Source: Rhynchopus euleeides (lineage: Eukaryota; Euglenozoa; Diplonemea; Diplonemida; Diplonemidae). Taken from it: a stretch of 64,000 nucleotides of DNA. The first letter of the stretch is position 1; every line of letters begins with the position of its first letter. The stretch covers positions 868,001 through 932,000 of the forward strand of contig OY723316.1 in the NCBI GenBank assembly GCA_963210315.1, given 5' to 3'. Below are positions 19,400 to 27,635 of the stretch, one piece after another. The notes beneath the pieces were generated by a model. It searched no databases. It saw nothing but the letters and a program-made list of their open reading frames with translations, and was not told the origin of the DNA. The translations under genes were made by a program, and so were the position numbers.

Positions 19400-19930
19400 G
19401 GTGTTCTCGCGATCGCCGAATACCCTTCGGCTCTTCTCTTTGTTTCCCTTTCAGATTTGCACTAATACACAGTTTCTCGGGACGAGGGTCGCCCATCGAG
19501 ACCTGCGGAGGTGATGTGACACGTCTCCTCAATGGGCCACCTGCATGTCCTCAGTATCGATGGTCAGGCGGCAACTAGTAACAAGCTAGGAACCGCCTGG
19601 CTGCTTGATATTGCCCCATCGCAGATGAAGTTTCAGGTGCATGCCGTGTGCCTTGGACGTATCGCGATGAAGTTGTTGTTGGAATATGACATCGTGGGGG
19701 GGTCTCGCTGGCACAGCTCGTCAGTCGGTGAGGGGAAGTGGGGCTGTTGCTCACGTTGACTCACTCAGCCACATCTTGCAGCAAGGGCCCCCCGTATCGA
19801 AAGAATGATGCACGTGCTTGCGAAGGGTGTCACAGCAGACTTGCGAAAGGATTTGGCGGATCAAGCATCCAAATCAGACACAAAGCTGGTGTTGACTATC
19901 GAAAACAGAAGCTCAAAAACCGTGCCATAT
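19400..19930 (+). repeat. R1 dispersed repeat, extended copy, MITE-interrupted
   Basis: Core shared with 24331, 26027, 26375, 26815 and 51700: TTCTCGCGATCG, CCCATCGAGACCTGCGGAGG, AGCTAGGAACCGCCTGGCTG and GCGATGAAGTTGTTGTTGGA. A ~50-codon frame (HLHVLSIDGQAAT...) is kept in most copies, but there is no intact gene and no recognisable family. Downstream sequence (GAATGATGCACGTGCTTG) is shared only with the 51.7-52.1 kb copy. Confidence 0.75.
19696..19792. mobile_element. 97-bp foldback MITE in R1, CGT duplication
   Basis: Family of 13428-13586. The R1 copy near 52045 reads CATCGTATCGAAAG without an insert; here CATCGT, the element, then CGTATCGAAAG. The 3-bp duplication is CGT (19693-19695, 19793-19795). 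A left-half remnant sits at 27107-27180 in another R1 copy. Confidence 0.85.
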
Positions 19931-20794
19931 TTGGGGCGGGTTCTTCTTTCCGAGAGGTTATTGCCGTCACACACACAGTCTCATGCGCCTGCCAAGTCAC
20001 ACAACGGAACACCGGCAGATGAAGGGTTTTGTGTGTCTCACCACCTCTCCTCCCTCCCCCATTCCCTGTGCTGACATGTGTTGAAATGTGTTCCGTTTTC
20101 CACCCCTGAAATGGAGGAGTCTGATTCAGCCCCCCCCCCCCCCCCACCAGCGATACCTCACGGCCTCTAACGTCTCCATGCCTCGGTTGAACCGTTTTCT
20201 CACGTCAGCGTGAGAGCGGTTCGCCACATTCGCACTTCAGGCAGAACGCCTGAGGGGTCTGCGAGAGGCCTGGTACAGCACTTTGCGGAGGGGCTTCGCC
20301 GAAAGTAAAATCCATTTTCAAATCCTTCGAAGATGGGATTCGAAAGTGCACATACTCCTCCCACCACTCCCCACCTCCAGCACCCGGAAATCGCCCTCAT
20401 CCTGCAAAGCCCCTGGGTCGCAAGACCGGCAAAAAGGGGCAGATGGTCTCCCCTGTTTGGGGGAAGGTCTTCTTCATGGGTGACCTTCGTCAGCTGCCTT
20501 CTGATTTTCTCGAACAAATTCAAAACTATCACACCCGCTTAGCACTGCATGAAGAATCACGACTCCGCTCGGACCTCAAGAACTAGACGCTAGGAAACTG
20601 TCCCACGAGTGTAGAGTCAGTTCTTCGGAGCTTCCCAGCGATAGGTGGAGTCCGCCGGGACAGGTCGGAAGATCGAAACGGTGCGGCTTCTGGGTTTCTC
20701 CAGTGTGCCGCCCCACCGGTCTCCTCACGACTCCCCCCCTCACAACAACGTTTCCGCGCTACCCAGATGCTGTGCATAGTTTTCTCTCACTGGG
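19931..20794. other. Intergenic, no gene seen
   Basis: Contains a C-run (20130-20144) and a hairpin around 20187-20222 (GAACCG..TCTCACG and CGTGAGAGCGGTTC). No coding support. Confidence 0.45.
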
Positions 20795-20980
20795 CACGGC
20801 GCACACAGCATGAATCAGCCACCACAGGCGGGGTGTACCCTCTGTGGTGGGCTCCAAGATCTGCAGGTTGCTGAAGAATGAACAGTTTTGCAAGAGCAGA
20901 CCCCCATGTTGGAACAATCGGGCTGTTCTCGTTTGTGCGGTGGTCCGTGCCCTTTCGCTGTGCACGCCTGCACACATGCG
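20795..20980 (+). repeat. R8 repeat, copy 1
   Basis: Shared with 44360-44560 and 45675-45880; includes GGGGTGTACCCTCTGTGGTG, GGTTGCTGAAGAATGAACAG and CGGTGGTCCGTGCCCTTTCG. It contains a 20-plus-codon frame with CTLCGG but no recognisable gene. At 21 and 45 kb it runs directly into the shared family 5' flank. Confidence 0.65.
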
Positions 20981-21387
20981 GAGCAGACGGTGTTGCTTCC
21001 AAGGCTGGCAGGGCATATTACGCTGCCAGGCTCTCACTTGCATTTGTTTATGTGTTGACGCTTCCACACCTCGCCCTGTGTGTGGTGAGGGTGCAGAGCA
21101 CACAGGCGAGTGAGTGATATCCTGCCAAAATGACACTTTCCCCCCACACAGTGTGTGTCTCCCAACGTTATTCCATGACCGCTTCGCCTCGCATGTGGAC
21201 AGAGCACGGCTGACTGGAGCCGTCTTGAGTCGAAGGCCGCTGTTCACCCGGAACTGTGCTGAAGCAAGAGGCACATGATGTGACCCCGTCCCACCCCCTG
21301 CGAAGCAGAATCTTGTGGCACCCCTTCTGTGCGGGTCAGGAGCATGTCTGCTGTGCCGTGCACCACACCACCGCCCTGCAGGACACC
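20981..21387 (+). promoter_or_regulatory. Shared 5' flank of the leader gene family, copy 1
   Basis: About 410 bp nearly identical to 27225-27635 and, apart from an R2 insertion, to 45880-46496; partly shared with 52555-52791. It ends CACCACCGCCCTGCAGG, a few bases, then CCATGCATTCC. It includes GTTGACGCTTCCACAC and TGACACTTTCC, the core and end of the 151-bp foldback family, suggesting a relic element inside the common promoter/5' UTR. Regulatory role is inferred from position and conservation. Confidence 0.55.
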
Positions 21388-22056
21388 ATGCATTCCACAG
21401 GGTTCGTCTTCGGGCAGCCGGGTGGCGGGGATGCCACAGGCACAGGCCCCGCACAGCCGGCTGCACAACGTGCCCTCGACTGCGACAAGGGGTACCCCGA
21501 TGTCGAGGTGTCGACAGCACACGATGTGGTGGAGGGATCGAGTGAGGAGACTGCGGACTCTTGCCCTGTGCGCACACGCCCTCGCAGTGGGGACGGGGGG
21601 ACTCCGAGGGGGGGAGGGAGGCGGTTGCCCCCGTGTTGCGCTGCGACTGCGACGATGTCTGCGGAGGCAGTGGAGCGACGGCTGAAGGCGGCGATGCGGC
21701 GCGCTGAGGGCGAGTTCAACGCGAAGCTGTCGAAGCTGCGCGACGACGTGAAGGAGGCGCAGGCGGCGAGGGCTGTAGCGGAACGGGCCCTCAAGCGCGA
21801 GCGCGACCGCGTTGCGGGGCTGGAGCAGCAGCTTGAGAGCGCAACCATGCGCCTCGCGAGTGCGGCGCAAGGAGCGAAGCAGGCGAACGCGTCGGCTGAC
21901 GCGACCTGCCCGTCGCCGTCGGCCGGGCAGGTCGCGTCCCCGATGCCTGTGCCGACAGCGTGGCAGGCTATCTTGAAGACCCCGCGTTCACACCGGCGGC
22001 TGCAAAGAAGTGCTCCTCCACTGGCGGGATCATCTGCGAGTGGACCATCAGCATGA
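21388..22056 (+). pseudogene. Truncated copy of the giant GTPase gene 5' end
   Basis: The leader, a Pro/Arg/Gly-rich linker and a coiled coil (AVERRLKAAMRRAEGEFNAK...) are almost base-identical to 27636-28170. At ~21905-21935 identity stops and the frame runs on for ~45 unrelated codons. No GTPase domain follows. The breakpoint sits in a perfect 12-bp inverted repeat (GCGACCTGCCCG / CGGGCAGGTCGC). Could still make a short leader-coiled-coil protein; more likely a broken duplicate. Confidence 0.7.
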
Positions 22057-22091
22057 CACGCTACAACCAGGCGAAGCGGCGTATCGGATGA
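21942..22091 (+). pseudogene. Dynein heavy-chain stalk fragment
   Basis: In the +3 frame the 3' tail of the truncated copy reads YLEDPAFTP, CSSTGGIICEW, MTRYNQAKR and then stop. This follows the microtubule-binding-stalk helix of dynein heavy chains (pattern YL..P.F.P, ..S.A...C.W...M..Y..). Only ~50 codons remain, out of frame with the leader, so this is a captured gene scrap, not a working motor. The match is by eye and short. Confidence 0.5.
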
Positions 22092-22873
22092 GATCCGCAG
22101 GTTTTTTTGAAACACAAAAGGAAGCCCATTCAGGCCAGCCGTGCAGACAACCTCTCTCTCTCTCTGTCTCTCTGTCACCTGTGTGCACCGCCACCCCTCT
22201 TCTTCAGTCAAGAGGGTATGTGTGGAAGCGAAAGCGCATCCTCTTGCAAAACACCCGCTTGCAACGAAGTGCAAAAGGAGTAGTCTGCAGAGCCCAAGCG
22301 GCACTCTTGTGCAGGCTTTCTCATATACCCCGAGGGGTTGCGTCGGCCTCCCCTTGTTCTCTTGCCCTTGTTTCCGTTACCTGTGTTTTTCTGCCTCGCC
22401 GTGGGTTGACCCTCACGAGATAAGTGCCTTTTACTGTATATTGTGTTGCCTTTGTGCCCGGGTTTGTCGCTCTCTGTGCCACAAACACCTGTGCCGGTTC
22501 TAACCTGTTCCCTTTGTGAGGGTTTGTGAGAAAGGATTCCCGGTCTGCATTTCTGTGCGGAACCCCCTCACGAGCGCCTTTGATGATTCTCGGGATTAGC
22601 GCAAGGCACTCAAGGGCGGGAAGGGAGTGCCTTGTCTGTCAGGAGGAGGAACCAAGGGAAGAGACCCTTGAGGGAAAAACGACAGAGGCGCAGCCAACCC
22701 CTTCTCCCCGCTTTGTGCCCGCTGTCTGAAATGATGCTGTTGGGGCCCTTCGCTCAGAAAAGTGAGTTATCAGTTCTCGTGCGTTATTCTTTCGACTTCT
22801 GTACGCAACGATCCTCCCCTGCGACACACACACTCTAGGATTTCAGTCCTTTGCACCCCCTGCACCCCACCCC
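22092..22873. other. Upstream region of the zeta-kinase gene
   Basis: Holds a CT microsatellite (22150-22175) and GTGTGGAAGCG..AGCGCATCC at 22219-22240, a diverged relative of the foldback core. No gene seen. Confidence 0.45.
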
Positions 22874-24253
22874 ATGGACGTGTCCGAGGCGGCGTGGCGG
22901 CGTCGCATTGACAACAGCAGCCTGGATGAGGAGGAGCGCATCCGGCTTGTCCAGTTCATCCGCGCCCTCCTCGTCACCATGCTCCGCGAGAAGCCCCTCC
23001 GGCCCCTCAGCTTCGTCCGGAGGTGTCTGGAGGAGAAGGCGCAGGCTAAGGGCCTGGGGTGCTGGGAGGTCCCTTCTAACTACGACTACACAGCACCCAC
23101 CTATGCCGCGCACAAGATGCTGGGGCGTGTCGTCTCCGGCCCCTTCGCCGACATCAGGAGCAAGCTCGACTTTGAATACCACGGCAACTACACCCTCGAG
23201 AGGCAGGCTTTCCAGGATGTCCTGATCAAGAACATCACGCAGTCCGCATCCCCTAAGGAGCACCCCTGGCTGGTCTTCACCGCCGGGGCGATGGGTGCCG
23301 GGAAGAGCCACACGATCCGCTGGATGTCGGACGACGGCTACTTCCCCCTGCCGGACATTGTGCAGATCGACCCCGACAGGTTCAAGGAGCAGCTCCCGGA
23401 GTGGGAGGGGTACCTTCGGGCGAACAACCTCTCCGCAGGTTCGATGGTCCACCGCGAATCGGGGTACCTCGTGGAGATCGCGCAGGAGGAGGCGCGGCGG
23501 CAGAAGAAGAACGCATGGGTTGACGGCTCCCTCCGTGACGGGGAGTGGTACTCCGCACAGTTTGAGAAAATCAAGAAGGAGCACCCGGAGTACCGCATCG
23601 CGATCCTCCACGTCTACACCGACCTGGATACCGTCATCGCGCGGGCGGAGGAGCGTGGGAAGACCACCGGGAGGCACGTCCCCATCAGGGAGATCGAGGA
23701 CAGCTTCACCAGGGTTCCTCTGGTGGTGGAGACCCTTGCTGGGTACGTCCACTTCATCGCGCATATCCTGAATGACCCGCAGGAGGACCCACTTCTGCAG
23801 GAGTACTACAGTGCAGAGGGGTGTATCCTCAACGTCGCAGGTGACTGGGGTGAGGTTCGGTCCCGCTTCGCGACGCATGCGGATGTGCGGCGGGAGTCGC
23901 TGGAGGACTACTCCGCGCAGGTGGATGAGATGCTGGGGGGGCACCGCCTTGTCGTGTTCACCAAGTCGTACTGCTCCCACTGCGAGAAGCTGCTGTCCTT
24001 CCTCAACTCCCTCGAGCTGAGCTACCACACAATTGAGCTCGACTCCCTCCCCGGGGGCGGCGTGGGACTACAGCTCGAGCTGGGGAAGCGGACGGGGATC
24101 CGCACAGTGCCCCTCCTCTTCTACGAGTCGCAGCTGATCGGGACCTGCGACACGGTGCTGAAGCTGCACGCCACGCACGGCCTGCCGACCATCCTCCGCG
24201 AGGCAGAGATAATCGCAGAGGCGCGCGCGGGCAGCTCCACACCCCGGGATTGA
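22874..24253 (+). CDS. Zeta-toxin-type P-loop kinase fused to glutaredoxin
   Basis: 459 residues from the ATG at 22874. Residues ~1-120 are a charged helical N-terminal part. Residues ~130-330 carry a zeta-toxin/uridine-kinase-like P-loop: GAMGAGKS (138-145), QIDPDRFK with Asp166 and Arg169, and HRESGYLVEIAQEEA, the layout of zeta toxins, which phosphorylate small sugar-nucleotide or related substrates. Residues ~360-445 are a thioredoxin-fold glutaredoxin: CSHC (367-370), the TVP cis-proline loop (Pro413), but the usual GG after the last strand is GT. No antitoxin-like gene is adjacent, and eukaryotic zeta-domain proteins are often not toxins. A redox-coupled small-molecule kinase is the plain reading; substrate unknown. 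Single exon, codon use like neighbours. Confidence 0.82.
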   Translation: MDVSEAAWRRRIDNSSLDEEERIRLVQFIRALLVTMLREKPLRPLSFVRRCLEEKAQAKGLGCWEVPSNYDYTAPTYAAHKMLGRVVSGPFADIRSKLDFEYHGNYTLERQAFQDVLIKNITQSASPKEHPWLVFTAGAMGAGKSHTIRWMSDDGYFPLPDIVQIDPDRFKEQLPEWEGYLRANNLSAGSMVHRESGYLVEIAQEEARRQKKNAWVDGSLRDGEWYSAQFEKIKKEHPEYRIAILHVYTDLDTVIARAEERGKTTGRHVPIREIEDSFTRVPLVVETLAGYVHFIAHILNDPQEDPLLQEYYSAEGCILNVAGDWGEVRSRFATHADVRRESLEDYSAQVDEMLGGHRLVVFTKSYCSHCEKLLSFLNSLELSYHTIELDSLPGGGVGLQLELGKRTGIRTVPLLFYESQLIGTCDTVLKLHATHGLPTILREAEIIAEARAGSSTPRD

Positions 24254-24330
24254 TATTTTTGCTCCCCCCCTCCCTCCCGAACTGCTGCCGAGGCGATAGA
24301 GAAAAATACCAATGCCGTTCGTGGTTTTTT

Positions 24331-24838
24331 TAGGGGACTTCTCGCGATCGACGAGTACCCTTCGGCTCTTCTCTTGTTTCCCTTTCAGATTTTACTAGTT
24401 ACGAGCGACGAAGCGTAGCGAAGTCGCGAAGTAACGAAGGAAATCGTACGACTGAAGCTTTATAAGGATCACCTTCATGCCACTTCACAGGGGCTTACAC
24501 AGCCTTTGACACAGTGCGCTCAACAAAAAGTAGCCCGGATCTGCCTTTTTGCAGTTGCTGGGCAGGGTGTTTCTCTTATTATAGCGAAAGGAGTACGATT
24601 TTGCACTAACACACAATTTTCGGGGTCGCCCATCGAGACCTGCGGAGGTGATGTGACACGTCTCCTCAATGGGCCACCTGCATGTCCTCAGTATCGGTGG
24701 TCAGGCGGCAACTAGTGACAAGCTAGGAACCGCCTGGCTGCTTGATGTTTCCGCATCGCAGATGAAGTTTCAGGTGCATGTCATGTGCTTTAGACGTATC
24801 GCGATGAAGTTGTTGTTGGAATGTCAGAAGTTCAAAAT
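24331..24838 (+). repeat. R1 repeat interrupted by R2
   Basis: R1 runs from TAGGGGACTTCTCGCGATCG to CAGATTT, is cut by an R2 element, then resumes at GCACTAACACAC and continues to TCAAAAT, where the next element begins. Intact copies at 26027 and 26375 show the uninterrupted order. Confidence 0.8.
24388..24597. mobile_element. R2 element (~210 bp) inserted in R1
   Basis: Starts with a hairpin (GTTAC..GCGAC..GTCGC..GTAAC), then AAATCGTACGACTGAAGC, and ends GCGAAAGGAGTACG(ATTT). AAATCGTAC and GTACGATTT form an inverted pair. Copies: 45945-46152, 50510-50717 and 63088-63275. ATTT occurs on both sides as a likely target duplication. Non-coding and SINE- or MITE-sized. Confidence 0.75.
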
Positions 24839-24839
24839 G

Positions 24840-25244
24840 CCGTATTCGGAAAAATACTGGAACGGAAAAATGCTGGAACGGATTTTTTCTGGAACGGAAA
24901 ATAACTGGAGCAAACCCGAGTTTTCGAAACTTGGAACATTATTCCGTTCCAGTATTTTTCCGTTCCAGAATTAGAATATGGGGGAAATTGGCGGGTACTT
25001 GTCAGTTTTTCGGGCACATGTCCGAAATCACATGTCCGAAATCCCACCTCACCCCACCCCATGCCATGGTGGAGGATGGTGGGCCCAGCATACCCTTGGG
25101 AAAGTACCCGACTCCCAGAAAACGGCCAAGTCCGCGCAGACCCCCCAGAACAATTCTGGAACGGAAAATAACTGGCAACAGAACAAATGGGGTCTCGGCT
25201 GGAACTTGGAACATTATTCCGTTCCAGTATTTTTCCGAATACGG
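24840..25244. mobile_element. 405-bp TIR element CCGTATTCGG with GGAACG foldbacks
   Basis: Ends CCGTATTCGGAAAAATACTG and its inverse; TG at left (24838-24839) and TA at right (25245-25246). R1 copies at 26320 and 26672 read AAAATGCATCAG and AAAATACATCAG, i.e. the empty site, supporting a TA-type duplication with one changed base. Internal TCTGGAACGGAAAATAACTG blocks recur in both orientations. Confidence 0.8.
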
Positions 25245-25246
25245 TA

Positions 25247-26026
25247 CATCAGAGCGGTTGCAGCTGTGAGTAACGGGCGCCTGTGGAACGGGTGGTTTTT
25301 TTTTGTGACAAACGCACAGGGTTTTCGCTAATCTTCCAGGGGGGGCCAGACCCAGGAAGATTTTTACTCTTCCACCCACCCCGCCCAGTATTTTCCCCCC
25401 TCCAGGGAACAGCGCTCGTGCTGACCTCTGGGCGTTGGAGGAACACCAAATTGGGGTTTGGGGTCACTTTTCCCCCCCAACAGGCACACGGACACATGAT
25501 TCGACACATCAGCATGGGCTCGCGTCTCCTGAAGATGTGACGCCGCATGTGCTCAGGCCTTGGCAACTGACAGGTACATGCCACAGGGGGGTCTGGGGGG
25601 CGGAGCCCCCCAGCCGCCGGAGGCCACGGTAGTGAACATCTGTTCTTGTGCGTATCCCATGCACGGGATTGGAAGCCGTGCCAAAAAACCAGTCGGATTC
25701 GGTCCAGAAGTCACCGTCAGGCCGCCAAAAAGCCCCCCCCAAAAAAAAAACGGAAAAAAATCTGGCGACCAGATTTTTTTTTCTTTTTCCCCCCAGATAT
25801 CTTCCTGGGATTTCCAGCTTTTTTATTTTTTTTTGAATATTTTTCACCCCAAATCTTCCAAGCGAAAAACACTGCAAACGCACCGTGCTCACGGAAAGCG
25901 TTGAGATCGAAAAAGGTTGCAGTGGGAGCAATTTTTTGTTCACCTACACTCCACGCCCCAACGTGCAGGTGACCAGAAGGTTGCACAAACAAAACAAAAG
26001 AAACCCGGTAATCCTTTTTTTAGGGG
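25247..26026. other. Repeat-rich interval
   Basis: Begins with R7 (CATCAGAGCGGTTGCAGCTG, also at 26320 and 40738, inverse near 45425-45445). A 100-bp R6 block lies at 25912-26012 (GGTTGCAGTGGGAGCAA to GAAACCCGGTAATCC), also at 26703-26812 and 43744-43852. No gene seen. Confidence 0.55.
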
Positions 26027-27120
26027 ACTTCTCGCGATCGACGAGTACCCTTCGGCCCTTCTCTTGTTTCCCTTTCAGATTTGCACTAACACACAATTTT
26101 CGGGGTCGCCCATCGAGACCTGCGGAGGTGATGTGACACGTCTCCTCAATGGGCCACCTGCATGTCCTCAGTATCGGTGGTCAGGCGGCAACTAGTGACA
26201 AGCTAGGAACCGCCTGGCTGCTTGATGTTTCCGCATCGCAGATGAAGTTTCAGGTGCATGTCATGTGCTTTAGACGTATCGCGATGAAGTTGTTGTTGGA
26301 ATGTCAGAAGTTCAAAATGCATCAGAGCGGTTGCAGCTGTGAGTAACGGGCGACTGTGGAACGGGTGGTTTTTTTTAGGGGACTTCTCGCGATCGACGAG
26401 TACCCTTCGGCTCTTCTCTTGTTTCCCTTTCAGATTTGCACTAACACACAATTTTCGGGGTCGCCCATCGAGACCTGCGGAGGTGATGTGACACGTCTCC
26501 TCAATGGGCCACCTGTATGTCCTCAGTATCGATGGTCAGGCGGCAACTAGTGACAAGCTAGGAACCGCCTGGCTGCTTGATGTTTCCGCATCGCAGATGA
26601 AGTTTCAGGTGCATGTCATGTGCTTTAGACGTATCGCGATGAAGTTGTTGTTGGAATGTCAGAAGTTCAAAATACATCAGAGCGGTTGCAGCGTTCAGAT
26701 CGAAAAAGGTTGCAGTGGGAGCAATGTTTTGTTCACCTACACTCCACGCCCCAACGTGCAGGTGACCAGAAGGTTGCACAAACAAAACAAAAGAAACCCG
26801 GCAATCCTTTTTTTAGGGGACTTCTCGCGATCGACGAGTACCCTTCGGCTCTTCTCTTGTTTCCCTTTCAGATTTGCACTAACACACAGTTTTCGGGGTC
26901 GCCCATCGAGACCTGCGGAGGTGATGTGACACGTCTCCTCAATGGGCCACCTGCATGTCCTCAATATCGATGGTCAGGCGGCAACTAGTGACAAGCTAGG
27001 AACCGCCTGGCTGCTTGATATTGCCCCGTCGCAGATGAAGTTTCAGGTGCATGACATGTACCTTGGACGTATCGCGATGAAGTTGTTGTTGGAATATGAC
27101 ATCGTAGGGGGTCTCGCTGC
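26027..27120 (+). repeat. Tandem array of three R1 repeats
   Basis: R1 units at 26027-26340, 26375-26690 and 26815-27120 all face the same way; the first two are joined by R7 and the last two by R6. The last unit ends in a half-copy of the GGGGGCCC foldback element. The ~50-codon frame is preserved in each, but without start or domain evidence for a gene. Confidence 0.75.
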
Positions 27121-27224
27121 CAGGCACAGCTCGTCAGTCGGTGGGGGGAAGTGGGGCTGCTGCTCGCTTTGACTCACTCAGCCACATCAGATCACCGGGC
27201 ACGGTAGTTTAACAGAAGCACCCA

Positions 27225-27635
27225 TGCGGAGCAGACGGTGTTGCTTCCAAGGCTGGCAGGGCATATTACGCTGCCAGGCTCTCACTTGCATCTGTTTATG
27301 TGTTGACAGCTCCACACCTCGCCCTGTGTGGGGTGAGGGTGCAGAGCACACAGGCGAGTGAGTGATATCCTGCCAAAGCGACACTTTCCCCCCACACAGT
27401 GTGTGTCTCCCAACGTTATTCCATGACCGCTTCGCCTCGCATGTGGACAGAGCACGGCTGACTGGAGCCGTCTTGAGTCGAAGGCCGCTGTTCACCCGGA
27501 ACTGTGCTGAAGCAAGAGGCACATGATGTGACCCCGTCCCACCCCCTGCGAAGCAGAATCTTGTGGCACCCCTTCTGTGCGGGTCAGGAGCATGTCTGCT
27601 GTGCCGTGCACCACACCACCGCCCTGCAGGACACC
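27225..27635 (+). promoter_or_regulatory. Shared 5' flank of the giant GTPase gene
   Basis: Nearly identical to 20981-21387, starting at GCGGAGCAGACGGTGTTGC. The identity continues unbroken through the ATG into the coding leader, about 940 bp in all. Role as promoter/5' UTR is inferred. Confidence 0.55.

Noticed and set aside
22874..24253. Toxin-antitoxin pair
   Set aside because: No epsilon-like antitoxin ORF is adjacent, and eukaryotic zeta-domain kinases need not be toxins.
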